From Polytrichum commune (Eukaryota > Streptophyta > Polytrichopsida > Polytrichales > Polytrichaceae), in contig OX485803.1 of NCBI GenBank assembly GCA_950295325.1, positions 56,375,554-56,439,553 on the forward strand: a DNA stretch of 64,000 bases. Reading direction: 5' to 3'. The notes under the pieces are model-generated. The model had not been told where the DNA came from and did not search any database. It was given only the letters and a program-made list of their open reading frames with translations. The translations under genes and the position numbers were made by a program. Of this stretch, positions 12,360 to 24,469 are shown one piece after another (positions within the stretch are counted from its first letter, which is position 1; every line of letters starts with the position of its first letter).

Positions 12360-12912
12360 ACTGAAGAGTTTACAATAAATATGATATTTAGTGTCATATG
12401 GTATTTTATGTTACTATGATAACTTTTTGAATGACACTTCTTATGAACAATAGCCCACCCACACTTACTGGTGCGGGCCACGAGTGAACGGTTCCTACCA
12501 GTAGGGGCCACTTTTAGAGTTGGTTTAGCCAGTGAGAGTCATTGGATGTAACCAATGCTGGTAGGAACTGTTCATTGGTGGCCCACACGAGGAAGTGTGG
12601 GTGGGCTATAAGTGAACGTGTCATGAATGATGGATAAGTTCATCCATTGGCCAAAACCCTACCTTCTCTTGTCAGCTCAGCAACTTGTGATGAAAATTTG
12701 TCATGGATGATTGAAATTTGGATGAAAATTCACTGGGTAAGTGACAGTAAATTGCAACACTGTAAATCTACAATCCGCCCCCCAAAATTTACAAGGAATG
12801 CCATAACATAACATTCAGTGGTGACGACACTACACAGCGGTAAGGTTTGCAATTAGTGTTGAGCAAGACAAGCAGAATTGGGAACACTAAATATGATCAT
12901 ATTTAGTGCAGT
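12360..12912 (+). repeat. dispersed repeat family B, proximal module (B1)
   Basis: Collinear with 23170-23556: the TGGTATTTTATGT block, GATGACACTTCT-like, GAAAATTTGTCA, ATTTGGATGA, AAGTGAC, TTGCAACA(C/T)TGTAAAT, GACACTACAC and TTGAG(C/T)AAGACAA. The element at 12453-12606 interrupts it and is missing from the 23-kb copy. It ends in a perfect 24-base palindrome at 12885-12908. Confidence 0.65.
12453..12606. mobile_element. fold-back MITE, 154 bp
   Basis: Long terminal inverted repeats of roughly 50 bases start GCCCACCCACACTT on the left. The right end read backwards starts the same way, and both arms include TTCCTACCAG(T/C)A. The element is flanked by TA on each side (12451-12452, 12607-12608), as for Tc1/mariner-type insertions. 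It lies inside repeat family B, and the homologous copy at 23 kb lacks it, which supports insertion. Confidence 0.7.
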
Positions 12913-14227
12913 AGGCGTAGGCAGTGGAGGGAGGTAGGGAGGGAAGGAGGGAAGGAGAAGGGTGATTGGAGGCAGGAGCCTGCCTGCTGGTTCGGCGGGA
13001 TCTTTCCCTACTTCGACGCCGTGGGTGGCACAAGGTTAATAAAACTGAGCCGAGAATAAACAAGCCCCACTTGGGGTGGCCTTTTGGCATTCAATGCTCT
13101 CTGAGCGCTCCACCCTGTTGCTGCAGCGCATGCATTCCGCAGGGCCCTGTACATATATACAGTCGTAAACTCAAGCCTACATTCGTGCTCATTGCTATGG
13201 TAGCCAGCGTCCTGTAGGCAGCTACACAGTGCTACTACTAGGAACGGCTAGCGCTGGGCTAGGCCACCGCGTCCCTCAAGGTTGCTGCTGCTCCTACGCA
13301 AGGACTCACCAGCGGTTATGGTTTTTAAGTGCTTTGTTTTTGCACATTGTTGTCGCAGAATCTGGTGCAGCATCACAAGTACCAGCAGCAGCAGTGAGCA
13401 GGCGGCAGAAGGCAGAAGTAGTAGCAGCTTTGGAAGTTGGCGTTCATCCGCTAACTAGAAACTTGTGCACGGAAGGAGTACTAATACAGCCTAGTACGCC
13501 TCTCGTCCTTTCTCATTCCTTCGAGTGTCGCCTTCTTGTAGTGACCTCAGTCACTCACCAACCCAATTCGTCGACACCCCAAAAATCCTTCAGTAGTAGG
13601 CCTCCTTGCAAAAGCTAAGGTGTTAGTCACTTCGTAGCTGCAGCGGTTTTGTGATCAGAAGCCTGGAAGTGGATTGAATATAACGATCGTTACATTCAGT
13701 GTCGGTGTTATTCGAGGTTAGGTTAAAGGAACGGATTGTTTGATTGATCACAAGGCACCGGGAGGCGGTGGATCGGTGCTTAGCTGCGGTCTGTAGAATG
13801 TGGCGGTCGTGGTTTCTGTAGTTTCTCTAGACTGGCTCCTGAATTCTACTCACTTAATTTGTCGACTCTACCCTTTCGAGGTTACAGCCAGGATCAAGCC
13901 TTAGCTCCAGACCACAAAGAATCAAGAAATCCTCATACGGGAGTCTGACACCTCCGAAGTAGGTGTTTGCTGCATCGACAGTCGGTACGAAAATGACGAG
14001 GAAGAGCAGCATGGTTGCCACCACCATCACCATGGCAGGACTCATCTCCTTCCGAAATGTCGTGTCTGCCAACTGAAGGCGGTTTGAAATTGATTTTTCC
14101 AAGTTTTCGTTACAGCGATAAATTAGTGCTACCTACGCGTACTTTCGAGTTGCCAAAAGATTCTAGGAGAACGAAAAGTTGACGAGCTGGTGTGTAGTGA
14201 GAGTGCGTTTTAGCAATTGGAGGAAAG
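12913..14227. other. upstream region of the CONSTANS-like gene
   Basis: Contains GGGAGG-rich tracts (12920-12960) and CAG/CTG-rich stretches. Promoter and 5' untranslated sequence of the gene starting at 14228 presumably lie here, but I see no convincing TATA box or start site. Short open frames at 12966-13618 encode nothing recognisable. Confidence 0.45.
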
Positions 14228-16800
14228 ATGGCGACCAAAACGGCCAACAGGTCGGTGGCTACAGCGATGGCCATTGCGGGACGGTCGTCGCGTGCCTGCG
14301 ACGTGTGTGCCAACAAGAGCGCGCGATTATACTGCGCAGCGGACGAGGCCTACCTCTGCGACCGCTGCGACACACAGGTGCACTCCGCCAACGCCCTTGC
14401 GCTTCGCCATGAACGCGTCCGCCTCGCACCCAACGGTGCCCCCATGAAAATTCCTCGCACCACCTCCTGCGACACCTCAACCAAGGAGCCAGCAGCTGGA
14501 TTCAAGGCGACGAAATCTTTGTCCCAGGACATCCTACCAACATTTAAGTCGTCGAAATCAACTTCGAATCACAAAGACGCCGAGGTGCCCCAGAAATCGA
14601 TCAAGAAGAAGCATCAGAACCACCACTCGCCGCCTGCGCAAGTGCTACCCTGCAGGAAACGGTCCCGGACCAGCCGACCTCACCCCCTCCACCATGTGAA
14701 GTTGGATTCCTGCAACTCCATCTCGAAGCATCAAGGATCGGTGGAATTATTCTCTCATCTCAAAGCACCCAAATCCTCTGTCAAGGTGGAGCGGGAGGCA
14801 CCAGCTGCAGCAGCGGTGGAGTCTGTGAAGGTGAAGGTAGAGCAGCTACCGCTGTTCGATTTGTTCGACACCGATGACTTCCTAACTGACTGCCCACAAG
14901 AGGTGCCATCGTTCATCACGGTGATGGATCATCATCAGCACACATCATCAGACTCCTCGGGGTCCGACCTGGAGTTTTCTCGCTCAGATTTTTCAAGTGA
15001 GGTACAGTACGCGACGAGTGATCACTCGGTGCCCTCTTCGGACTCGGGAGGCTTCGCGGCCTACTTCAAAGGCAAGGCCGGGGATGCCGACCAGTTTTTG
15101 GTTCCTGAGAGCTGTGCGTTCGACTACTCCCTAGACGACTCAGGGATTGTGGGGGATATGTGCGTCGAGATCGACAGCAGCGTTAGCTTCGCGGGAGATG
15201 CCTGCTTCATTCCTGGGGAAATCCCGGGGTTGGATGGGTTCGAGGATTTCGGGTGTTCAAGAAACCTGACGGATGAGTACGCTGGGTTGAATTTTGATCT
15301 CCCACTCAACGGCGGATCGGAGGCTTTTGAGGGAGATGTGAGCGGCGACACTTCGGAAGCTGGAGGTATGTTTGTTTCTAGAATTGGGCTTATCCCCATT
15401 CATTGTGGAGGGAGATGAATGAATCAGTGGAGTTGTCGCTCTTGCTGAATCTGCCTTTGGGCGATGATAATGTGATGATGAAGTTTTTGGGTTACCCTCA
15501 TTGCAGCAATGCTTAGAAACTAGGTGAGGTAGATGACTCAGTGGAAATTGTTGCTTGCTGCTTCTGGCGATGAGTTTTTTCTGTTGTAGTTATTTTTTCA
15601 TCCCCATTCCAGCAATGGTTCCGTAGAAAGTAGTGGAGGGGGAGGGAGATTCATCAGTCTAGAAATTGTTGGATGTCGCTGCAGCTTCTGGAGTTGAAAT
15701 TGCTGATGTTGTGTGTTTTCTGTGTGGTTGTTGGCACCAGGTACTTCCTCTGACAACAATGGAGACCATGTTGTGGAGATTGATCAGTCTCTCATGGAGG
15801 GCCCGTTCGCGAAGTTCTTCGCCGAGAAGGGGCGGAGTAGCAGCTACCAGAAGCAGTCGGGGATGAGCCCAGAAAAAATCAAGGACGCAGCCAGGGAGAT
15901 TCTGCGTTGCTGCCGCGAAGGTCTCAGCGAGGAGGAAGAGCGTCTGGTGCCTTCTCTCCGCTTGAACTATGATGATGTGCTCACTGCCTGGTCTGACAGA
16001 GGCGACCCTTGGGTGGATTTCAAACGTGCAGTAGATGAGAGCAATTCCACGGTGCGTATTACATCCCACTCTTCCAACACTCAGATTCACATCCCACCAC
16101 ATTTATTTAAAATATTTCTTGGTTGACAGATCCCATTTTGCAGTCACTCGAAGGAATGATGCAATCTTCGCAGCCACATCGAAAATATAAACTTCAACTT
16201 TAACTTCAACTTGTAGTCATGGGATCTGAAAATCCTACCAAAGCGCCATCATTCTGAGCACATTCCATTTAATCAAGGATGAGTCGGTCCATGGAATTCT
16301 TTTACGTCCAGACTTGCAAGCTTGTCAAGGTTGAATCAGCTGCAGTTGTCATCTTTTATATTGTCAACTTGTATCATCACAAGCAGTTCGCAAGGGTTCC
16401 ATCATTGAGTTTTGATCTGACCCCAACTCGTCCCTCTCTTCAAATGTGCAGGGAAGCGATGCATGCCTGGTGCCAGACATGGGCCAAGGCGCGGGCGACG
16501 ACGGCCAGAGCGGCGGACACCGAGAGGCCAAAGTGCTGCGGTACAAAGAGAAGCGCGCCAACCGGCTCTTCTCGAAGAAGATTAGATACGAAGTTAGGAA
16601 ACTCAATGCGGAACGACGACCTCGCATGAAGGTCAGTTACATAAACTTCATCTTTCTCAGTCCCTGCAATGTATCTGTAAACCCCCGGCCCCCGCTGTAT
16701 GTAAAAAGGAACTATGTAGTTACAGTAACAGTAGTACTGATTGTATCCAGTGTGCATGAATTTGCAGGGTCGGTTTGTGAAGCGGACAGGAGAGTTGTAA
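14228..16800 (+). CDS. CONSTANS-like zinc-finger protein (one B-box + CCT)
   Basis: A nuclear transcription regulator of the CONSTANS-like (BBX) family, which acts in light and photoperiod signalling. Four exons: 14228-15365, 15741-16051, 16452-16631, 16768-16800. All junctions are GT-AG and in frame, giving 553 aa. A single B-box occupies residues 24-61, with metal ligands C24, C27, C36, D39, C44, C47, H52 and H61. No second B-box follows. The middle is low-complexity, basic then acidic and Ser-rich. Residues 451-463 ([13 protein letters not shown]) are the motif shared by one-B-box COL proteins of the COL6/COL16 type. The CCT domain is residues 507-549 ([12 protein letters not shown] ... 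RPRMK|GRFVKR), with the last intron falling at the usual RMK|GRF site. The start is the first in-frame ATG before the B-box. Subgroup placement is inference; the family call is firm. Confidence 0.95.
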
Positions 16801-19189
16801 CGAGAATAGTAGTAGGAGCTTGGCCCTCAGGCAATGGTGATAATTGAATCCTCGGGCCACCATGTATCGAACTGCTTGAAATTTGGGCAGTTTGTGTAGT
16901 TTAGGTTGAATGGTGAATGATCACTCCCATGGGTAAGGGAGAAGGAGGATAGCGGTAGGTGATGACGAAGAAGGGTAATTGACGAAGCTTTGGCGTTGGT
17001 GTTCTGGTTGAATAGTGTAGCTTGTAGACACAGTAGAAGGATGAAAGTAAGCAAGAGAAGCTCCAGTCAGATTGTGTACAGGAAGGAGGGAAGATTCTCG
17101 GATTATCGTGTGCAAGGACATCATATTGCTGCTCGGTGACGAGGAAGAAGTTTAGTTTGTAATATAGTGGAGCTCTCTCAAGGCTCATCATTCAATCATC
17201 AAGGTGTCCCAACGAAAGAAGAAGGAAGGGTAGGGGTTAGGAATTTTGTAGGTTGTGTGATCAAATGAGCAAGGAGAAGAAAGTGTAGTAATCAATCGTA
17301 GGAAACCAACAGGATACAAAATTTTCCATGCAAAGAGAGTGTGAAGGTTCTTGAGTACGGGGGTTGATAGTCTTATTTTTGCCACCATGAGGCAGGGGGT
17401 GGTTCAGTTGTTGGAGTTTACAAAACAAACCTCACTGCATCGCGCAGTTTTTTGAAGGGGTCAGATTGTAAGCTGAGTTCCGTCTTGAGTTTTCGCTTGA
17501 TACTCAATAAAAAACACCGTTTTCTTCCACCCTTTCTCTTTCAAATACCCTCAGGCTTAACATGATTCATGTTATCATTTTTCCCACAATCATCGTTATC
17601 ATTTGCACAATGGCTGGGTTGTTTCACAAGTGATATGGAAGTTCTAAATTTGTGAGACGGGTATTTAAAAATTGGGGGGATGCGGAGGAAAAAAAAATCT
17701 TGAACCTCCTTTTGGATTGTTGATTCATTTAACTATGTGAAGCACACGCGAGAAGAAGTTCCACTTGCAGGTGAACTTGAACCCATATGTGGATAGTTTT
17801 CGATATTTTTCTATCGAGTAGGTTAGTCACCGGAACACTAAGATGCTCGATGAGATTTGCAAGGCCATTTGTGTGCACAAGTACAAGAAAGCAACTTTCT
17901 TCAAGACTTCCCCATTGCACTAAAGATGTGCTTAATTCGGTTAGTACTTACTTAAATTGGACATCAATGTTTGAGTGGTATGTGGTTCAAGAACGGATAC
18001 TAAAACACCATGTTTTTGAAAGAGATTAGACTAAATGCTCAAAATATGATAGTCACTTTAAACTTACTAATCATCATAATTGAGGGTACCTATGAGGACC
18101 ATCTAACGAGCACGAGAATCTTCACTTTCATATAAGCTCCAAAAATTACGAGGAAAGTGGCTATGGCCTCGATTTGGATTTTCTAACCATCTTGTATTAA
18201 TTGCTTGTTTCATATCCCAGGAGAAGCGGGCTAGGTGGAAAGAAGTAACCATTTATGACCCATCTACCTTAGTGCAATCACAACCTTGTGACTGGTGAAT
18301 ACGTTAGCTTTTGTCATGATAACTTTTGTCCTTTCTTTTCTCTTTTTACTTCTTCTGTTTTGTCCTTCTGCTAACTCTTTTTGGCATGGAGAAGTTGGCA
18401 TCTGATGTTGGACAAGTTATAAAAATTGCAGTACCTTCTGAAACTCTTCAATTGAAGAAGTTGCACAGATTACTTCTATATATTCCTTGTAGTCGTGTCA
18501 TAGTCCCAACTCCTGTGCAATTGTTGTCATTCTGCAGTACGTGGTGACGTTGGAATGTATGTAAAGTGTATGTACAACAGCAACCTCAGACTGATCTAAA
18601 CTGGAAACTTGAAAACCTTCTCCGCTAATGCGAGCATTGTCTAAACGCAACGCAGTACTAGCCGAAACATGCTCTGGGTGTGGGATCGAGCTGAGAAAAG
18701 TGAGGGGGAATGTTTACAAAAGTTTCCCTTCGAATCCACCACATCACATCATACATGTTTCACGTCTACCCGCGCTCCTCGGCCGAAGCTGCTAGGGCTT
18801 ATGTAGCGGTTGCCTGCCGGGTCGGTGTGCAGTGTATGGGTTGGGCTCTGATGAGATTGGTGAACTTGTAAGTGGCCGGGCGTGTGCTGGCCTTGCCTTG
18901 CCTTGGCCTGCCCGCCGTCGGTAGCAGTGCTTGGATGCATTGGCTGATCCGCTGGGCCAGTCGCGTGATGGCCTTTTGGTGGGCGACTTGCTCCGGAGAG
19001 GTTAGTGGGCATCGGTGAAGAGGTGGCTAGGCGGGCCCCTTGCGAGGCTCTGGAGGCGGCCGCTCATTGTGCGCGGATTGCAAACGCTGTGGTTTAGCAA
19101 CTGCTTGTTTCTCGGATCCAGCAGTAGCGCTACTGAAGGTGGCGGTGGCTGCGCCTAAGGTAGAATCATAGGTCTTATGAATGGCTGCT
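16801..19189. other. downstream of the CONSTANS-like gene, no second gene recognised
   Basis: The 3' untranslated region presumably begins here. A GC-rich block at 18770-19080 stands out from the AT-rich surroundings, but neither strand encodes a recognisable domain. A hydrophobic 73-codon frame at 18326-18547 has no support. Confidence 0.45.
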
Positions 19190-20790
19190 TTTTTTCATGT
19201 TCAGTGTGAACTACAACTCGGGTTCATGAGGAATTCTATGTTTTCGCTGATCCGCGAATGTGGATGGAGAATTAGCCGGGTTCAATTGTGAATGGTACAA
19301 AGATACTTGGATCCATTATGAATTGATATGAGTTTTCAAAGGTGACGGAGTCCGTGAAGCACAAATTCTTTAGTTGTCCGCTTGCTTAACAAGTGCGGCG
19401 CTATGCGGCTAACAACATGTGGTAGCTTTTTGTCAAAAAAGGTACCTTTGGTCCTCAGAAATCTTTCTCAATGATGTGATGCCTCTTTGATGAGCCTCTC
19501 AGCAAGCCACTGTAATCCGTCAGTTGAGTTTGGTTCTTCTTGAGAAGTAGTCTCCCGTGGGATTATTTGGCGACAGAGGAATGACTTGGTGTTTAACATT
19601 GTTCAATGGCCAATGGAGAAAATGTACCAAGTTGTGTGGGATTCCTTGCTTGACTATGGTAGACTTGAGTAACAACGGACTTTCCAAGACATGGAGAAAG
19701 CTCCGGACGTTGCCTATCAAGACGTTCTTAGAGAATTTGATTTAGGTTGGTGTGTCAAAGGTCTTATTGTTACTCGTAGCAATTTAGTGGTGACTTGGAA
19801 GGTTAGGCCCTGAATGGACATTATTTTTTGAAGCCCCCTTGGGTTGCTTTGGTTCACTTGGTGGTTGTACTTTTCCTTTGTAATTGAATGTGTTTTCAAT
19901 TTGTGCCGAAAAAAACAAAACAAAGATGACAGCCATGGAGTCATAACTCAGTGACTCACATACGGCATCCTTGGTAATAGGACTAATTAAGGTGTGACTC
20001 CATCTAAGGTAGATGGGACTTTAATGGTGACTTTATCATGTTCACTATGATTCATGAACTCTAAACTTTGGCTGATCCGTGAATGTGGATGGAAAAGCCA
20101 TCTTCAATCACAAAGAGATTTGGGGTTCGCTACAAATTGATATGAATTTGCAAAAGTGACAGCTAAGGAATCATAACTCAATCACACAAGCCATCCTTAG
20201 TAGTAGGACTAATTAAGGTGGTGACTGCATCTAAGGTAGACGGACCATCTTAAATGGTCATTTTTTCATAACTCATATTTAAACTAAATTTGAACTTTAT
20301 GGTTGCTACAATTCTATGGGCGGATCCGTCAATACACTTCTAATATACTTAGATTTCATTGGAGATATGTGAATCCATAGCGATTACTTGAATGTTACTA
20401 TCTTAAAACATAATGAATATATATATATATTATAATTGATGTTGAATTTATAAAACTAAATGTTGAGTATGGAAAATATAAGCGAAACAACTACTATAAT
20501 ATTATCATGATCCACACTACATGTGCTATCATAGGATTCTATTATACAATCCTATTGGAGGATCCTATGATAGAATTCAACACATTATAATTATAATCTT
20601 GGACTTAGTCTAGTTTCACTTAAATATGATGTTCATGTTCATTATGAAATACAACTATGTTTTTTAACCTTTAATATTGGTTGATCCGAGGAGCCAGGTT
20701 CAATCGTAGAGACATTTGGAGTTTACCTAAATTTTGTACAAGTTTCCGAAGGTGTCAACCATGGAGTCATAAATTGGTTATGAATATAGG
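19190..20790 (+). repeat. diverged tandem repeat array interrupted by an insert
   Basis: Three unit starts at about 19200, 20037 and 20630 share a CATGTTCA(C/G)T start, GGCTGATCCG(T/C)GAATGTGGATGG, TTCAAT, an ATTGATATGA block, and GTGACAG...GGAGTCATAA. Units 1 and 2 also share GGACTAATTAAGGTG and CATCTAAGGTAGA. The first unit is split: its front half ends near 19350 and its back half resumes near 19925. Confidence 0.55.
19350..19920 (+). mobile_element. probable retroposed insert (5'-truncated)
   Basis: This ~570-bp stretch separates the two halves of repeat unit 1. It ends in an A-rich tail (GCCGAAAAAAACAAAACAAA) followed by GATGACAGCC, which resembles the sequence at the left break (GGTGACGGAG). 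That is compatible with a target duplication of a LINE/SINE-type insertion. A 62-codon frame at 19557-19745 has no definite homology. The class is inferred only from the tail and context. Confidence 0.35.
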
Positions 20791-20960
20791 CACCCACCTC
20801 CCTCCCCCCCCCCCAATTGTGTTGACTATTGAGTCTAGAATGGTTAACAAATTTGAACACCCAGTCCATCAATCTCTTGTAAACACGTGTCTTTTTCATA
20901 TTTGTGCTTAGTATCCACACCTAACCACGCACCACACAAATATAGGTGTCCTTCAAGAGA
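20780..20960 (+). repeat. dispersed repeat family C, copy 2
   Basis: A C-rich run (CTCCCTCCCC...) is followed by AATTGTGTTGACTATTGAGT and CTAGAATGGTTAA, as at 6.9 kb and 32.2 kb. Non-coding. Confidence 0.5.
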
Positions 20961-22199
20961 AGTAATTGAATTAGGCATGTCTCCCTTACCTTACAACACT
21001 TTGGTGAATTTTTAGTTTTTTGTTATAGTCCTCATGAGTCCCACCATTTGAGAGACCATGCATTTATGGAGGTACTAGGGTCATTATGATGTGACCAAGA
21101 CATTATGCATCAGTTGAAATTTCCATTGGTAAGGCAAGTCTCTACATAACATTACTCAGTTGATGAGCTATGTTCATGGGCCCAATAGTAGATTCGAGAA
21201 TAAAGACTCCGGATGCCAAAATCCCACTACTTCAAACTGATTTTGAAATCAGGGCAACTAACACAATTCATCGGTTGAGTATTGTTGTTACGTAGACATG
21301 TCAAGCTTTCCGAACATGAATCACTTGGTCCCTCGGGCTTTCATTACAAATAACTTTGTACACTTTATGAATTCAGAAATTATTTAACTTTTCCTAAGGA
21401 ATAGCAAGCTCAATCCTCATATTCCTCATGTGGTTTTGCTAATGTGTAATTCCAATTTTAATTTTGCTATCAAACCTCGCAGTTACATATGCTGAAATGC
21501 AAAAAGTGACCGTCAGAATAAGTGCATTCACACCGGACTGGTAGGCACTAATTCATGGCTCAGACTAACCCTTGGCTGGCTAATCAGGTCAACCCATTTT
21601 CTAGAGCGCTCTAAAAGGACGTCAGTACCACCACACAAATTTGGGCTTTAAGGAGGCAAGAGGCTCACTTTTTGGCAAACAATTGCACCTCAACTTGTCT
21701 GGTGAAACAGCATCTTATATTTAGACACTTTCCATGGGTGAATTTTGCCAGGCAGTTACTTAATATTGTTGGAGAGAGGAGATATTATAGATCTTCTATT
21801 TGTTGGGCCCCCTACAAACTCGCTGTGCTTCATCCATTCGTAGTTTACAAACAAAGCAAAAACTACAGTAGGTAGCATGGACTTTATAGAGGCTCATAAC
21901 ACACTTTTCTTGGTTCAAAGTTACACTTTAGGTGACAAGTTACAGCAGGTAACTTTAAATTTCACAAACCATACAGCACTGCACCTCTTCCACTTGTCTA
22001 TGACCCCCTCTCTAGTCGTCCTGACCCAGTGGTTGATGAATACTGTGGACCATACTAAATCATTTTATGGTTAGTCCATTGCAAAGGAAGGAAAAAAAAA
22101 ACCTCTTGAAGAAGGTTGCTCTTTTGTATGTGTGCAGATAATCGATTTTCATTTCTCAAGCATCTGCATGTTGTAGTGACTAACCTACTTGACAACCAC
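20961..22199. other. intergenic, no gene recognised
   Basis: AT-rich, with only short frames. No terminal repeats or RNA genes placed. Confidence 0.45.
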
Positions 22200-22460
22200 C
22201 TTCCATTCTCAAGCATCTACACTGATATGCACAATTAGTTTGCCCACGGTAATGCATCAACATACCAAACTATTTTGAACAGTTCTTTACCATGGTCCAC
22301 ACTAACAAAATACAAGATTTCTTCCAAAACTGTAGTTGCTACACAGATATGTAAACAAGGTTATGTGACCTGACTTGAACCCTAAAGATAATTTGCATGA
22401 GTAATGAGACAACCTATTCGCAAAAACAACCTAATCGCACATATCAGTGTAGTAACCTTG
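22200..22460 (+). repeat. repeat shared with the interior of the 4.4-kb MITE
   Basis: Collinear similarity to 4780-5010: TTTGCCCAC, CATCAACAT(A/T)CCAAACTATTTTG, GCATGAGTAA, AACCTATTCGC and CACATATCA blocks. The terminal repeats seen at 4446/5139 were not found here, so this may be a truncated copy. Confidence 0.45.
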
Positions 22461-22889
22461 TATGGAATTTCTTCCCCCTGGTTGCTGTGGCTAACTATCT
22501 TACACATGGCACATGGTTAAATGAACAACTAGCAACAAGCTTTTTGTTTTTTCTAGATATATATATTCCTCTGCTTCTGTGGCCCCCAATAAATAAGTGG
22601 TGCATTCATGCAAAGGTCGGGACCCCTGAAAGAAAGAACAGTAATGAAATGCACGGGGAAAATCACTGCAGTGTCTTCTGCACACGAACAAGTCCCAACA
22701 TGATTGATAAGGAAAGCTCCTCTGACATTGTGGATGTGACTGTTGTAGAGGATTTGCACAGCTACCCTGTGAGTCAGGTGCCCCACTCACATGCTTTTGC
22801 ATGGAAAGCAAATCTGGCACTGCAGCGGAGAATGGTCAGCAGTTGTGGTTTCCAACAACACACTCACTGTCAAGGGACGGAGAGAACTG

Positions 22890-23045
22890 GGCACGAGTCA
22901 CAGATGATTACCGATCATTGTAGAGGAATCTATGGAATATACCTCAAATTAAATGAAGAAAAAACTGTGAGATCACAACTTGTAACCAGTGTGGACTTGG
23001 AAACCCTAGGATCTTGACTGGTTATGTCCGAAAATATTCCCAGAC
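22890..23045 (+). repeat. dispersed repeat family A, copy 5
   Basis: GATTACCGATCATTGTAGAG, then GAATCTATGGAATATACCTC, then ACTGGTTATGTCCG. The distal half of the family is present but the ACCGGTT core is degraded. The 206-codon open frame at 22397-23017 runs into this repeat, which argues against that frame being a gene. Confidence 0.6.
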
Positions 23046-23169
23046 ACTGCTCATTATACTCCTCTACTAACAAGGGGATTGTTAACAAGGACAACTACAT
23101 CGTTTATGGTATGTAGTGTCACCGTTCACGTGAACTATTTGCGAAAGGTCTAAGGTAGATGCCTAGAAG

Positions 23170-23556
23170 CTAGTATATTTTGTATTTATTGTATGGTATT
23201 TTATGTCACTGTGGTTACTTTTCTGATGACACTTCTGATGGATTTGTTTACAAGTATTGTCATCACAGCTTCCTTTTAATTCATCCACATGCCAATCATT
23301 GAAAGGAAGTTTGGTGTATTATGTATCCTAATATTTTGTAGTGAAATTTTGTCACAGACGGTTGAGATTTGGATGAACAGTCATTGAGTAAGTGACCATA
23401 TTTGCAACATTGTAAATTTACAATGCCCAATACAAGGGATGACCAAAAATGTCAGGTTCACTTTTAGTGTAAGTGACACTACACGAGCGGTTTAAAATTA
23501 TTATTGAGTAAGACAAATAGGATTGTTGACACTAAACACAATATTTAGTGCAGTTT
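23170..23556 (+). repeat. dispersed repeat family B, module B1, copy 2
   Basis: Matches 12360-12912 minus its MITE insertion. It ends in GACACTAAACACAATATTTAGTGC, a decayed version of the palindrome at 12885. Confidence 0.65.
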
Positions 23557-23839
23557 TGTGACGTCCGCTTATTGTCGACATGACAATAGTTGTCAAGATT
23601 GTAACTTCTTGAAGTGCAAAATTATTTACGTTATGACACTTAATGTATTATATTGGGGAGTTTAAGATGATAGTTTCATGTTACATGGAGATAAAATAAT
23701 GTCATGTGGTGACACTAATGGTCAACCTTGTTGGCCATTAGAGTAACCACATGATAGGCCTTGTAATAGGATAAGTGACACTATTAGTCAAGTGACACTA
23801 AATACCATAACATTGGAGTGGGTACATTCGGAACTCACT

Positions 23840-24070
23840 CCCATTACTGTATTGTACTTACACCGTTTAGTATATTTAGTGTCACTTACTATTCGGAGTC
23901 ACACATTGCTATAAAAACGTATTGTTAATGTAGGCTTTACCAAGTAAAGATGTGTCCAAACAACCAATTTGGCCTTTGTTGGCAAAAAAAGGTCTGTAGA
24001 AGTTATAGCACATCATAACTCCAAACAGTAAGTGACACTACATATCATAAATGGTGTACTATTTTCTGAT
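23840..24070 (+). repeat. dispersed repeat family B, module B2, copy 2
   Basis: Matches 10090-10390: TTTACCAAG, GTGTCCAAACAACCAATTTG, then AGTGACACTACA and AATGGTGTACT. In this copy B1 and B2 are within 300 bp of each other, which suggests they are parts of one larger element. Confidence 0.6.
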
Positions 24071-24469
24071 GAATGCTCAGTTCTTTCTTTCCTTGTTTGT
24101 TGCGTGAGTGCCACAAGTCTGTGTCACCCATAATGCTGTCCACGTAAGGTAGTCAAATGATAAAGAAGAGGTATTCTTGGCCATGCCCACCCCAAAGAAA
24201 TTGATGGGATCCAACTCTCATGCCTTACATATCTTTGTTCAACCATGTGGTCAAAAAGTGCGCTATTCATTCCCTAGTTGTCAACTCACCAATACTCACA
24301 TCCACCAACACAAATGAGTCCACTCAGCAAATATTAAGTTCATTGTCAACCATGCCCTAGCACATTGCACTTCAATCACATCTTCTCAAGAATCACAAGT
24401 TCTGCTATGTTTGGTGGTTCAACAAAATCCAAGTGTCTTAATGATTGTTACTTTAAGACACTTTCATGA
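24071..24469. other. intergenic, nothing recognised
   Basis: No coding frame, terminal repeat or RNA structure seen. Probably the interior of the repeat bounded by families B and A. Confidence 0.4.

Noticed and set aside
13229-13618. 129-codon plus-strand open frame upstream of the CONSTANS-like gene
   Set aside because: Composition is that of CAG/CTG-rich DNA. No domain, and it starts with a non-conserved region.
18326-18547. hydrophobic 73-codon frame that could be a small membrane protein
   Set aside because: A T-rich tract gives the Leu/Phe-rich start. No upstream or downstream support.
22397-23017. 206-codon plus-strand open frame
   Set aside because: No recognisable domain, and its last ~130 bases lie inside dispersed repeat family A. 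It is likely a chance frame over repeats.
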